NCBI GenBank assembly: GCA_018266255.1
Contig: JAFEAT010000009.1
Location: 223,231-287,230 of the forward strand
Length of the DNA: 64,000 nt
Direction of reading: 5' to 3'
Source: Cyanobacteria bacterium SZAS-4
Lineage (GTDB): Bacteria; Cyanobacteriota; Vampirovibrionia; Obscuribacterales; Obscuribacteraceae
Made by a program: the position numbers and the translations under genes. Below, piece after piece: positions 44,158-53,861 of this stretch (position 1 is its first letter; every line of letters starts with the position of its first letter). The notes under the pieces are model-generated. The model ran no database searches and was not told the origin of the DNA. It saw nothing but the letters and a program-made list of their open reading frames with translations.

Positions 44158-46992
44158 ATGTCTAGTACCTCACAGAGAAACTCGGACTCATGCAGAGATG
44201 GTCAAAATCCGGAATCGAATCGCGCAATTTACTCTGGCGTGATTCATGAAATTTCTGAACTACGGAAAAGTGCTCCGGGAAGCAGTCAGTCAGCGGCTGC
44301 GCAGCATGAACTAGACAATCAATTACACAAGCTTGGATTGTTGCCATCGTTGCACCTCTCCAAGATCGACCCTCACGATAAGAATCATCATCACCATCAT
44401 GACGGCAGCAACGATCGTCCTCACCACAACAGCAGCAACGATCATTCGCCTCATCATGGCAGCAACAATCATCACCATCACGACGCCGGCAGCAAAAATC
44501 ACCATCACGACGCCAGCAGCAATCATCAGCACCACGATGGCAACGGACATCGACACGAACACGCCCACCTGCATCACATGCACGCATTGCAGCACGATAT
44601 TGAAAGAATCAATGACGATGCCGCAAACGGCGCACCGCACGGAAAAAAGTTCAGTTGCGACGTGCACAAATTGAATGAAGAGTTGCACAAGCTAGGACTT
44701 CCAAGCAACTTCGAATTTAGAGATTTCCCGACAAACTCAAATCCCAAACCACCCGAACATCCAATTACCGAACCGATCACGAATCCACCCGAAAATCCAA
44801 TTACTAAACCGATTACAAATCCACCCGAACACCCAATTACTAAACCGATTACGAATCCGCCCGAAAACCCAATTACTAAACCGATTACGAATCCACCCGA
44901 AAACCCAATTACCAAGCCAATTACAAATCCACCTGAGCAGCCGCCGACAAGGGACCACAACGCAAGCGCGGGTAGCCAAATCTACAATGAGGGTCCGTCA
45001 TTTTACGTCTCGCCAAATGGCGACGATAAAGGTGATGGAAGCAAAGAACATCCATTCGCCACGCTGAAGCGCGCTGCCCTAGCCATGGAAACATCATCGA
45101 TCAAAACAACGACCGTAGAAGCTGGCAACTATAAGATGCAAGAAACTCTTCATCTGACAAATAAAGACGACGGAGTCACATTCCAATTCGACAAAGCTAG
45201 CGGTCCCAACCAAGCCGTTTTCGATGGTGGCAACGCGGTAGAACGAATGATTGATATCGAAGGGGGATCGCATATCACCATTAATGGTTTACGTTTGACC
45301 AACTTCAAATGGACCGGAATCTTCAATCATGGTGGCACCGTCGACCATCGCGACAAATTGAGTAAAAACGTCGGCGGAGCAGAAGGCAACAGGTTCGTCA
45401 ATAACGAGATCGACCATAACTCGCAAACGGGCGATTGGACTGTAGGTGCGGGCGGTGTAAGTTCAGGCATCGTCAACGACCAGGTCACACCCGACACGCT
45501 CGTAGCAAACAATTACATTCACGACCTGCAATACATGGGCATCCAGGCGGGTCGCACATCAGACTTAGCCTCCGGTGCAGGTGACTACAGTGGCACCGTA
45601 ATTAGTGGCAACGTGATCGACCACGTCATGCAAGGTCGTCACGATGGCGGAGCAATTTACTTGTGGAATGCCCGCAAGCAAATATCCGCCGGCGAAATCA
45701 TCGAAAACAACTACATTACTAACTACAGCAGCTCTACGCTTGGTGATGGCAAAGGGATTTACCTCGATGACGGCGCCTCCAACACTATTGTTCGAGGAAA
45801 CGTGATCGCAGAAACAGACCCGCAGAAGTCGACATCAGAAGCAATATTCATACATGGTGGTATCAATAACACCATCAGCAACAACCTCATCGATCTTGGA
45901 GACTCAGGCAAAATCGCGGCTCTGGGCTATGCTTCCAGTCCACTTCATCCAGGTGGAATGACAGGCAACGTCTTCGAAAACAACACAATCATTTCTGATT
46001 TCAAAGGCAATCAGCAAACCAGTGGAATGGGCGTAACAGGTTACACATATCTGAACGGCTTCGGCAATGCCGCCCGCGGAGCCAATCCAAACATCCGAAA
46101 CAATGTCTACCACAATTACGCCGGTGGTCAGGAGCGCACTGACGGAAACGGCATCGGTGATAGCAGCCCAATCCACAAGACACCATCTGCGATACCGCTG
46201 GAAGGCAATTGGGGACCATTGGGATACGCTCTACCAGCAGACAGAACAGCCCCACTGACAGAAACAGATTCTTTACCAAAAACCGATACGTACCTACCCA
46301 CAAACCAGCCGCCAGCTACCGACACGCTCGACTTTGTACCGCTTCAATACACAGACTCTGCCGCCACAATCGCAGCACTTCCGCCCAATCAACTGCAAGC
46401 AAGAATCAACGAAAATATCAAATACAACAATCAAGCCAAAGCTGGCGGTATTGACGCTCTGTTCGTTGGCGACTCACTGACAGAGCTTCAACCTGCAGCT
46501 GTTTTCCAGAAGCACTTCGGAAGCGGAGCGGCGAAGTTCGGCGTAGGTGGAGATCGAACACAGAATCTTCTCTATCGCCTGAAGAATGGCGAATTGGACT
46601 TTCCTATCAACGATCAGCCCAAAGTTGTCGTCATGGAAATAGGAACTAATAACATCGGAAGCACTACTTCAAGCCAAACACTGGACGGCATCAAAGCCAA
46701 CATCAACGCCATTAAAGAGAAGATGCCAAACACTAAGATTTTGCTGGAAGGCATCTACCCGCGTGGTACAGCCATGACACCAGGCACCATCACCGCGCTC
46801 AATGCTGCGATCGAGCAATTGGCAGACAACAAGAATATCTTCTACACGAATGCTGGCGGTGCCAAATTGCTCAACCCCGACGGCACTGTCAATACAACTT
46901 TATTCAGACCAGACCATGTGCACCCAAACGAACAGGGGTACGAGATTCTGGACGCCGCTCTGGCTCCAATCGTCAACCAGCTAGCCTCTTAG
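44158..46992 (+). CDS. His-rich, repeat-bearing beta-helix protein with C-terminal SGNH hydrolase
   Basis: A 944-residue multidomain protein. Residues 45-70 and 165-190 share L(D/N)xxLHKLGL(L)PS. Between them lies a His-rich segment (about 76-150) that should bind metal. Five 12-residue units ending PITNPP follow (about 198-257). Residues about 280-680 start SFYVSPNGDDKGDGSKEHPF and form a right-handed beta-helix of the PbH1 type. Residues about 760-944 are an SGNH/GDSL esterase like PAF acetylhydrolase: FVGDSLTE, GVGGDRTQN, EIGTNN and DHVHPNEQGY. Such pairs degrade or deacylate polysaccharide. There is no classical signal peptide despite an evident extracellular design. AAAGGAGAT 7 bases before the ATG is an excellent ribosome binding site. 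Confidence 0.87.
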   Translation: MSSTSQRNSDSCRDGQNPESNRAIYSGVIHEISELRKSAPGSSQSAAAQHELDNQLHKLGLLPSLHLSKIDPHDKNHHHHHDGSNDRPHHNSSNDHSPHHGSNNHHHHDAGSKNHHHDASSNHQHHDGNGHRHEHAHLHHMHALQHDIERINDDAANGAPHGKKFSCDVHKLNEELHKLGLPSNFEFRDFPTNSNPKPPEHPITEPITNPPENPITKPITNPPEHPITKPITNPPENPITKPITNPPENPITKPITNPPEQPPTRDHNASAGSQIYNEGPSFYVSPNGDDKGDGSKEHPFATLKRAALAMETSSIKTTTVEAGNYKMQETLHLTNKDDGVTFQFDKASGPNQAVFDGGNAVERMIDIEGGSHITINGLRLTNFKWTGIFNHGGTVDHRDKLSKNVGGAEGNRFVNNEIDHNSQTGDWTVGAGGVSSGIVNDQVTPDTLVANNYIHDLQYMGIQAGRTSDLASGAGDYSGTVISGNVIDHVMQGRHDGGAIYLWNARKQISAGEIIENNYITNYSSSTLGDGKGIYLDDGASNTIVRGNVIAETDPQKSTSEAIFIHGGINNTISNNLIDLGDSGKIAALGYASSPLHPGGMTGNVFENNTIISDFKGNQQTSGMGVTGYTYLNGFGNAARGANPNIRNNVYHNYAGGQERTDGNGIGDSSPIHKTPSAIPLEGNWGPLGYALPADRTAPLTETDSLPKTDTYLPTNQPPATDTLDFVPLQYTDSAATIAALPPNQLQARINENIKYNNQAKAGGIDALFVGDSLTELQPAAVFQKHFGSGAAKFGVGGDRTQNLLYRLKNGELDFPINDQPKVVVMEIGTNNIGSTTSSQTLDGIKANINAIKEKMPNTKILLEGIYPRGTAMTPGTITALNAAIEQLADNKNIFYTNAGGAKLLNPDGTVNTTLFRPDHVHPNEQGYEILDAALAPIVNQLAS
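44749..44928 (+). repeat. Five 36-base tandem repeats encoding a PITNPPE linker
   Basis: Five in-frame units begin CCACCCGAA and encode PPE(N/H)PIT(K/E)PITN. Differences are mostly synonymous, so the protein sequence is under selection. The unit probably forms an extended, rigid Pro-rich spacer between the His-rich part and the beta-helix. Confidence 0.9.
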
Positions 46993-47113
46993 AATGTGAA
47001 TTTTCTCCAGCGAGAGTCATCGGCTACAATCAGTAGGCGAGAATTCGGGTATCTTGGGTATGAATGGTCCAGCTTCGGTCATTCAGGGCAGCGCAGGGAG
47101 AAACTAGAGCTAA

Positions 47114-47788
47114 ATGCCAAAATTGCTACTGGCAGATGATGACAATCAGCTGCGCCAACTTGTTGGCGACTGGCTGGAACATGAAAATTACAACGTAGAC
47201 CTGGCTGCAGACGGTCCAGAAGCGAAAGAGTACTTACTCAGCGGCGACTACGACGTTTTAATCCTCGACTGGAGCATGCCCGAACCGTCGGGTATCGACT
47301 TATGCAAATGGTTTCGCGCCAAGGGCGGCATGACCCCGATTATCATGCTGACAGGCAAGGATGAGATCGAACACAAAGAAGTTGGATTCGGTGCCGGCGT
47401 CGACGATTATCTTACTAAGCCATTTGAACTGCGGGAACTCGCGGCGCGTCTACGGGCGTTGCTGAGACGCGGAACAGTGGCGACATCACGCACAGTGAAA
47501 GCCGGACCGTTAGTGCTTGACCCTGACACGCACACAGTAACGATTGACAACGGTCCATTGACGCTTACAGCGACAGAATTTGCAGTTCTGGAATTTCTTG
47601 GCCGACACCCTAATCAAGTCTTCAACGCCAATGCTTTACTCGACAGAGTTTGGAGCAGCTCATCTGAAGTGTCACCAGATACGGTGCGCGTCTACATCAA
47701 GAGATTGCGCGCAAAATTCGAAGCACTCGGTTATCCAGAATTGATCCAAAACATTCACGGTGTGGGCTACAAACTGAACGTGACCTAG
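47114..47788 (+). CDS. OmpR-type response regulator, orphan
   Basis: A 224-residue regulator. The receiver has D8-D10, phospho-acceptor D52 in VLILDWSMP, T80 and K102. The C-terminal winged helix runs from LTLTATEFAVLEFLGRHP to GVGYKLN. No kinase gene is adjacent. It is clearly paralogous to the regulator at 62900 (shared LDW, SG/TG-(I/L)-(D/E)-LCKWFR and TATEF phrases). The nearest kinase is the tandem-module protein at 54084. It is convergent with the 47838 gene. Confidence 0.9.
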   Translation: MPKLLLADDDNQLRQLVGDWLEHENYNVDLAADGPEAKEYLLSGDYDVLILDWSMPEPSGIDLCKWFRAKGGMTPIIMLTGKDEIEHKEVGFGAGVDDYLTKPFELRELAARLRALLRRGTVATSRTVKAGPLVLDPDTHTVTIDNGPLTLTATEFAVLEFLGRHPNQVFNANALLDRVWSSSSEVSPDTVRVYIKRLRAKFEALGYPELIQNIHGVGYKLNVT

Positions 47789-47837
47789 TCGGAACATAGG
47801 CTAGTCAAATCGATCATTTTGAACAGAAAACTGTGGA

Positions 47838-48887
47838 CTAGTCTTGCATAGACTTCGCTAGAGCTTCGGCTGCTTCCTTGAGCAACTTCGACTGCAGGTC
47901 TGGTTTGCTGATTACGGACATATCCAGGAAATCTCTGCTCTCGAAGGCAATACCTGGCTGCCATTTGCCGTTCACGAAAGAAGCCGCAGCACCATCACTC
48001 TGGAGAATGGCGTACGTTCCATCAGTGCTGCCCAATACCCTTGGTGGTCGATTGGACTTTTGGAAGGTTTCACCCTGACCAGATGCCAGTTTTCTAGCGC
48101 CGATCTGGTTCTCTAAATCTGCGGATTCGCTCACTCTCGAACTCCTTCCAAACATCAAAGGAACCACACTATTTACAATACCACCGGTTACGGCAGTCTT
48201 GTAGATCTCTTCGGCCGTCGGTGTGCGCCCATCGTACAGGTCGCCGAGAACACGTCCTGATGTCATTCCTACTGCGCCGATTCCGGCTCTGGCTGCGAAC
48301 AGCGGCACACCGTGCATCTCACTTGCCAATCTACCACCCATTCCAAAGACACCAAATGCAGTACCAGTAGCAATCATGTTGCTGATTCTGCTTTCGCCAT
48401 TTTGTGGATTCCTCATACCGTCATACAAGGTCGGTCCAGCGATTTGCGCTGTCAACGGATTGCGAGCCAAATTGAATAGAGCAGACTCTTCGCCTAGCTG
48501 TGTTGCAGCTCTGTTCAGTCCCGACCCGGTCAATTTGATTGCCGCGGCATAGACGAAGGCTGTGCCCAGTCCGCCTGCAATCATGTTGACAGTTGACTCT
48601 ACACCGGTGGGTTTGGCGTTCACATCCAATCGTTTCACTTCGTCGAAGTGCTTGCCGAACGGCTGACCGGCAAGATTCGCGACGTTCACGACCGTGGCGT
48701 TGAAAGGCTCTACCGCCACCGAGTTGACGAAGGGTGCCACCACATTCTTCTCTGTCCAGTTCCATGTATCCGATAGCATCGAATGACTGCTGGATTCTGG
48801 TGAATACTGACCAGACGATTTCGCGTCTGCGTACCGACTGGAATTTTGTGCGATTGCGCTGGCATCTCCGTGTGGAGTTCCGTCCAT
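47838..48887 (-). CDS. Hydrophobic partner of the annexin/RelA-like protein, unknown function
   Basis: A 349-residue protein. The N-terminal 50 residues are Ser/Ala-rich and polar. From about 75 to 240 it has Gly/Ala-rich hydrophobic stretches (VNMIAGGLGTAFVYAAAIKL, IATGTAFGVFGMGGRLA, FAARAGIGAVGMTSG, VTGGIVNSVVPLMFG). These resemble the central part of the 1653-residue protein and the Q-rich protein at 1151. The C-terminus is soluble. ATG 48887 is chosen because AGGGGG, overlapping the previous stop region, lies 6 bases upstream. It sits 12 bases after that gene, so it is its translational partner: an immunity protein, chaperone or second component are all possible. Confidence 0.68.
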   Translation of the reverse strand: MDGTPHGDASAIAQNSSRYADAKSSGQYSPESSSHSMLSDTWNWTEKNVVAPFVNSVAVEPFNATVVNVANLAGQPFGKHFDEVKRLDVNAKPTGVESTVNMIAGGLGTAFVYAAAIKLTGSGLNRAATQLGEESALFNLARNPLTAQIAGPTLYDGMRNPQNGESRISNMIATGTAFGVFGMGGRLASEMHGVPLFAARAGIGAVGMTSGRVLGDLYDGRTPTAEEIYKTAVTGGIVNSVVPLMFGRSSRVSESADLENQIGARKLASGQGETFQKSNRPPRVLGSTDGTYAILQSDGAAASFVNGKWQPGIAFESRDFLDMSVISKPDLQSKLLKEAAEALAKSMQD

Positions 48888-48899
48888 TTCCAACCCCCT

Positions 48900-51800
48900 T
48901 TAGTTGTTATCCAAGTGTAGTTTTTTGTGCATATCGTTAATCAATTCATTGACCTGATCCTCTGTTTTTCCGGTGTTCTTCAAGTGAAGTTTCCATGCGT
49001 CATCGAACTTTTCCATTACTCGCTCTAAACGCTCGTCGTACTCTCTTCTTTGTTTAGCTGTTGCGTTCTTCGTATCGAAGGCGCGGGTGAAGTTGTAGTC
49101 ATCGTGATTGCCGTGAATGGCTTCGAACTCTTTGATCGACATTTGAAATTCTGCGATTTGACCATTCGGCATCAACAGCGAGAAATTGATAGCGCGCCAG
49201 CCTGTACCTTTCTTCCAATCATTACTGGTGCCACTTGCATCGTCAGAGTTGATGATCTTGAAACCAGCATCCTTCAGCTCTTTGACAAACTTCGGAAGAT
49301 CTTCGAAGTTATCCATCACAGTTTTGAAGCGCACTGTGTCGCCGAGGTTTTCGACCTGCATTTCTTTGCCTGGTCGAAGCACTTTACTCAAGCCTGTTTC
49401 GAATTTTTTGATACCAGACTCAAACTGCAAATCTGGATATTCACCTTTCAACTTCGAGATCAATTGCTCGATCATCGGCATATTCTGGCGTCCCAGCAGA
49501 TAAAGTGCAGCCGCTTTCTCTTCAGGGCTTAGATTCGGATTGATGGCATTAGTCAGATTCTTCTTAGTCTCTTTCGACAAATCGCCTTTGGCGATATCAT
49601 CCATTGCTTTCCTCATTGCAGGATTTACGTCTGTGAATACTCGGCTTGGATCCTTTTCAACTTCGTGCACGGCGCGATCTCTCAATGCGACTGACAGTCT
49701 TTCATCTGCATCAACCGAAGTTACTGTGCCATCTGCATTCTTGACCAGCGCTGGGCGAACGTCGTCAAATTTGGAACCCTTGAATTTGCTATCGATCAGA
49801 TCCTTCACTTCGTAGAAGTTAGTGTTTTTGTCTTCCAATTCTTTGATCACAGCCATGCGAACTGCGGCACGAACAGCAGGGTCTTCGGAATGTGCACCAG
49901 CATCATCGATGGCTTGCTTGAGTGAAGCGACATCTTTGGCAGCGCGCAGCTGCTCGACTGAAGCGGCAGCCTCAGGTGTTTTTGCGACAGGATGAACAAC
50001 GTCGCTTTCCTGAATTTTGATATTGCCATCTTTGTCGAGCGCTGGAGAACCGTCCCAACGAGTCTTATTTTGAGTGCTGTGGTAAGAAAGGCTGCCGTCT
50101 GCATTCTCGCGGATATCTGTCAGTCTGACTTCCTTACCGAAGTCGTCTACGAATGTGTCCGGCTTACCGGGGACTTTGGTGAATCCACCGGCTGGTGTGT
50201 CCATATGCTGAATTTCACCGTTGCCGTCCTTGACCATGGTGCCCCATGAACGTTTAGCTGGAACGACGTTTTCAGCGATGGTGTCGCCATTTTCAAGAAC
50301 GATGGTCTTGCCGGGAGGCACAACTTCCATTCTGCCGTCTGCATGGCGCACTGGTGTTTCGCCACCGGCGATGTACTTGCCATCAGGAGTTTTGCCGAGA
50401 GCGATTTTCACATAGTCATGACCAGCACCGACTCTGAAGACGGAGTGGAACAAGGTGGCACCAACTGCGGTGCCAAGAGCTGCGCCTTGCATTCTTTCGA
50501 ACAATGTTTGCGGACTTTCAAAACCAAGTCCCGTGGCTGCTAATTCTTTGCCCTGTGCTCCGAGCTGAGCGGCTACCATGTTGCGAGCAAACATTTCGCC
50601 TTCGTTCAAGACGACATTGCGCATGCCGGTCATTACTTCTGTTTTGATTTGCTCTTTCAGTGCTTTTTCGACAAGCGCTTTGTCCACACCTTGAGCAGCA
50701 ATTCTTTCAGCCAGAGCGGTAATTTGCTTATCGCCAGCAATAGCGCCCTGTCTGGTCAATGTCGCGAACGTATCTTTGATAGCTTGCTCGCTTCCTTCTC
50801 TGAACAGTGCTTTCGAACCTTCGCCGGTGACAAGTCTTTCAGCCAAATTAGCTGCTGTCTTTTCACCGAGGGCTAAGCCTTTCAATCCCAACGCTTCAGG
50901 TCCGAGGAAACCGAGCATGGCGGCTGCGGCACCCTCAAAGCCTTGTTTGGCCACGTTTGAAACAGAGCCATCAAAATCGGTGCCTTGAATTGCACGCATT
51001 GCAGCAATTCGATAAAGCGCTCCGCCAGCGCCGATTTCAGCTAGCAGCGCCAGGCTGGTTCCGCCGGTGAATGCGGCACCGCCGATAGCGGCAACTGCGA
51101 GGGTGGCATCAACCAAAGTTTCTGCCATTTTTCCTTTCGAATCCACATAGGCTTTTTCAGCCGCCATATAGTTGTTTACGGCATCGTTGAACTGCTTGCG
51201 TGTTTCGGGTGAAAGCTTGTCCAACTCGGCTGCGTGTTCGGTAACGAACTTGTTCAGGTTGTCCTGCGTGCTATCGGCGGCAACACGGGTGTAGTCCCAG
51301 AACCCGTTCATCATCGGGTCGAAGAAGCTGGTGTGAGAGTTGTTGCTTAGTTGCGCATCAAGAGCGATTTGACGCACATTCACGTCAGTAGGTGAGAGCA
51401 ATTCGCGGAAGCGCCATTGCTGGTCTGATGGCACTTTGCCAATCACATCATCGGTAACCAATTTTCCGAACTTAGTAAAATATTCGTTCGCCAGGTTCTG
51501 GCGGTCGTCGGCGCCCATCTTTTCCAGGCTTGATTTGAGACCAGCAGCATCGTCGCCTTGTGCGGCAAACATGCGGAATTTATCGGCTTGGTCCATATAG
51601 CCGAATTTGCCAGTTTCTGGATCTTTCTGCTGCAACGCATATTCGAGAACTTGTCTGACGTCTTTGTTCGTTCCGAAAACTCTCTCTTGAAACGATTTAG
51701 TTGCAGCATCTGGATTTTTATCGAGAAGCTTGGCGCGTTCTTCATCGGTCGCATGCAAGACCATGGAGTTGCGCACGTCTTTGTCTTGCGTCAACTGAAG

Positions 51801-53861
51801 CTGCATATCTATCGGAACATGACCTTTGTCAAATGCCGCTGTATTGAATGCATCGTACTGTCCAGCGATGATGCCGCCAGCACCGTCGCTTGTATCACCG
51901 AGACCAGCAGCATCCACAGCCGCACGAGCAGCAGTGTGGAAGGAAGTGCTCAACTGCTTGTCTTCAGCAGTTTGTGGATTGCGGAGACGATCGCGCAATG
52001 TCGGATCAGCCTTCATCGCAGCTTCAATGTCAGTGAATGTGGAAGCAGGGGTAGCGCCCTTGATTCCGTCGATCAAGACACGGTCGGTCGGGCTGACCGG
52101 ACCAGGAGTTTTGGAGAGACGATCTGCAAGCAGCTTTTCAGCGTCTGTGGACAATAGTCCGTTGATCTTGTCGCGCATTCCATCTGTGTTTGCAGCGTAT
52201 GCTTTTCGCTCGGCTGCAGTCATTCCAGCAAGAGCATCTGCGCGTGCGGCGGGATCGGAAGCACTGTCTTTCAGGCGCTCGTCGATGGCACGGTTGCCGA
52301 CGTTCTGTGATTCGGCGAAAGTCTCTTTGCCCAGCTTGGCCTGGAGCATCGACATGATCTGATCGTGGTTGGAATCAGGGAAAGTGTTGAGCGCTTTTTC
52401 AATCTTCGCTACTTCTTCTGGATTACCTTTGAGGAATTTCCAGTCCTTCTCGCTCATGTTTTCGACAGCCGACATCTGCTTGTTCTTGTCGGTGCCGGAG
52501 CCCAAACCGAAGAACCAGCTGCCTTCCTGGTGCGACTGAAGGATGTTGGTGATGACACTTTCGTTATTGCGCAGTTTTGATTCCCACAAAGCTGCTTCGC
52601 GCGCATTGCCGGAGTTCTTCAACTGCGCGTCGACATTAGTGTAGAAAGCCAAAGCGCGCTTGTCCTCCGCAGTCAGATTGCTCTGATCTGCCTGCTGACT
52701 GAGTTGTTCGCCGCGTTTGAAGTCTTTTCTGTCTTGTTCGGTTGCGTTGCTGACCGAACGATCTATGTCTTCTCTATTTGTGCGGTACCAATGAGTGTTT
52801 CCATTGGCGATTGTTGAAAGGCTGACACTGCCGCGCTCAACGTAGTCTTTGGCAATCTGCTTATCGCCAAACCAGAACGAATCATCGATTTTCTGCATGC
52901 CACCATTGGCTTTGAACTCGTCTCTTGCAGACTGAGAGGCGTTGCGAAAAACTTCGTTGAAGATGTCTGGACGATCGGCTTTGAGTGCAATGTCTGCAAG
53001 CTTCAGACGATCGGCATCAGTTGCTTTGTCGCTGCCGTTGAAATAAACCTTCAGAGCTTCCTTCGACTCGTTAGAAAGCGAAGGATTATCCAGAAGGGTG
53101 GAGCGAAGGTCTTTGCCGAAGTCTTTCTTGAATTTAGCCTCGACTTCCTTAACCTGATCAGCGGTCAAGGTGTTCAGAGAGTCACGGATTTCACCTTCAA
53201 CTCTGACTTTGTCGTTGCCCGAAGAACCTGGCAATTTAGCCAGAGCTTGCCAGACTTGACCACTGTTATCAGCTACACCGTCTTGTCTTTTCAGAATCGC
53301 CTGAACTCGGGCGAAATCGGCGGTCCCGAGCTTTTCTTTCAGGTCTTGTTCAAGGGTGTGACCGGGAAATTGCTTGGCGTAAGAATCTTGCACAGCCTGT
53401 CTTTGTGCAGCAGACATCGGTTCCAAAACGTTCATGATTTTGGTTTTGTCTGGGCTGCTCATGAGCAACCAGGTGTCATCTTTAGCGTCACGAACAGTCT
53501 TAGCAGCTAGCTCGATAGCTTTAGGGTCGATCTGCGGTATTGTCTGGTCACCAGGTTTAGCACCAGGCTTTGCGCCAGGAACTTTCGCATTGTCGTCGCC
53601 GAAAGCGATGGAAAGATCCGGCAAAATGTCGCCGAGTTGGCGGGTCGCACTTTCCCAGTAAGCTTTCTTCCCTTCGGTGTCGGCGCCGTGCTCTTTGACA
53701 AAAGCGTCGACATCTTTTTTGAGCACGTCGTAAGCAGCGTCACGACCGCCATCGCGCATCGCATTGTGAACATCGCGCGAAGTATCCGTCGCAGCCTGCT
53801 CGGGCGTTGACGCAGCAGCGTCAGCCTTCGAGTGTTTGGCAGCAATGTTATCGGCGCCCAT
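48900..53861 (-). CDS. Giant protein with annexin-like repeats and C-terminal RelA/SpoT-like domain
   Basis: A 1653-residue protein without a signal peptide. The first 900 residues contain at least four annexin-like repeats: MSAAQRQAVQDSYAKQF near 150, LTADQVKEVEAKFKKDFGKD near 230, a type II calcium-site-like GLGSGTDK near 450, and MGADDRQNLANEYFTKFGK near 790. Residues about 910-1140 are Gly/Ala-rich and hydrophobic. A DGxI/DGS-type beta region follows. The last 190 residues resemble a (p)ppGpp-synthetase fold: LGDTVRFKTVMDNFEDL near 1507, GTGWRAINFSLLMPNG near 1555, and AEFQMS near 1568 in place of the catalytic ExQ. This is the layout of a polymorphic toxin or effector. The domain assignments come from motif reading and need profile searches. 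Confidence 0.7.
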   Translation of the reverse strand: MGADNIAAKHSKADAAASTPEQAATDTSRDVHNAMRDGGRDAAYDVLKKDVDAFVKEHGADTEGKKAYWESATRQLGDILPDLSIAFGDDNAKVPGAKPGAKPGDQTIPQIDPKAIELAAKTVRDAKDDTWLLMSSPDKTKIMNVLEPMSAAQRQAVQDSYAKQFPGHTLEQDLKEKLGTADFARVQAILKRQDGVADNSGQVWQALAKLPGSSGNDKVRVEGEIRDSLNTLTADQVKEVEAKFKKDFGKDLRSTLLDNPSLSNESKEALKVYFNGSDKATDADRLKLADIALKADRPDIFNEVFRNASQSARDEFKANGGMQKIDDSFWFGDKQIAKDYVERGSVSLSTIANGNTHWYRTNREDIDRSVSNATEQDRKDFKRGEQLSQQADQSNLTAEDKRALAFYTNVDAQLKNSGNAREAALWESKLRNNESVITNILQSHQEGSWFFGLGSGTDKNKQMSAVENMSEKDWKFLKGNPEEVAKIEKALNTFPDSNHDQIMSMLQAKLGKETFAESQNVGNRAIDERLKDSASDPAARADALAGMTAAERKAYAANTDGMRDKINGLLSTDAEKLLADRLSKTPGPVSPTDRVLIDGIKGATPASTFTDIEAAMKADPTLRDRLRNPQTAEDKQLSTSFHTAARAAVDAAGLGDTSDGAGGIIAGQYDAFNTAAFDKGHVPIDMQLQLTQDKDVRNSMVLHATDEERAKLLDKNPDAATKSFQERVFGTNKDVRQVLEYALQQKDPETGKFGYMDQADKFRMFAAQGDDAAGLKSSLEKMGADDRQNLANEYFTKFGKLVTDDVIGKVPSDQQWRFRELLSPTDVNVRQIALDAQLSNNSHTSFFDPMMNGFWDYTRVAADSTQDNLNKFVTEHAAELDKLSPETRKQFNDAVNNYMAAEKAYVDSKGKMAETLVDATLAVAAIGGAAFTGGTSLALLAEIGAGGALYRIAAMRAIQGTDFDGSVSNVAKQGFEGAAAAMLGFLGPEALGLKGLALGEKTAANLAERLVTGEGSKALFREGSEQAIKDTFATLTRQGAIAGDKQITALAERIAAQGVDKALVEKALKEQIKTEVMTGMRNVVLNEGEMFARNMVAAQLGAQGKELAATGLGFESPQTLFERMQGAALGTAVGATLFHSVFRVGAGHDYVKIALGKTPDGKYIAGGETPVRHADGRMEVVPPGKTIVLENGDTIAENVVPAKRSWGTMVKDGNGEIQHMDTPAGGFTKVPGKPDTFVDDFGKEVRLTDIRENADGSLSYHSTQNKTRWDGSPALDKDGNIKIQESDVVHPVAKTPEAAASVEQLRAAKDVASLKQAIDDAGAHSEDPAVRAAVRMAVIKELEDKNTNFYEVKDLIDSKFKGSKFDDVRPALVKNADGTVTSVDADERLSVALRDRAVHEVEKDPSRVFTDVNPAMRKAMDDIAKGDLSKETKKNLTNAINPNLSPEEKAAALYLLGRQNMPMIEQLISKLKGEYPDLQFESGIKKFETGLSKVLRPGKEMQVENLGDTVRFKTVMDNFEDLPKFVKELKDAGFKIINSDDASGTSNDWKKGTGWRAINFSLLMPNGQIAEFQMSIKEFEAIHGNHDDYNFTRAFDTKNATAKQRREYDERLERVMEKFDDAWKLHLKNTGKTEDQVNELINDMHKKLHLDNN

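Noticed and set aside
44051..44242. 63-codon plus-strand frame before the beta-helix gene
   Set aside because: It spans the hairpin element, is Arg/Lys-rich, and overlaps the start of a strongly supported gene in another frame.
44749..44928. Possible CRISPR array (36-base repeats)
   Set aside because: Units are contiguous without spacers, in frame, and encode a Pro-rich linker.
44162..44979. Four long minus-strand frames opposite the His-rich and PITNPPE region
   Set aside because: They are antisense of repeats; the plus-strand gene has an excellent ribosome binding site and C-terminal domains.
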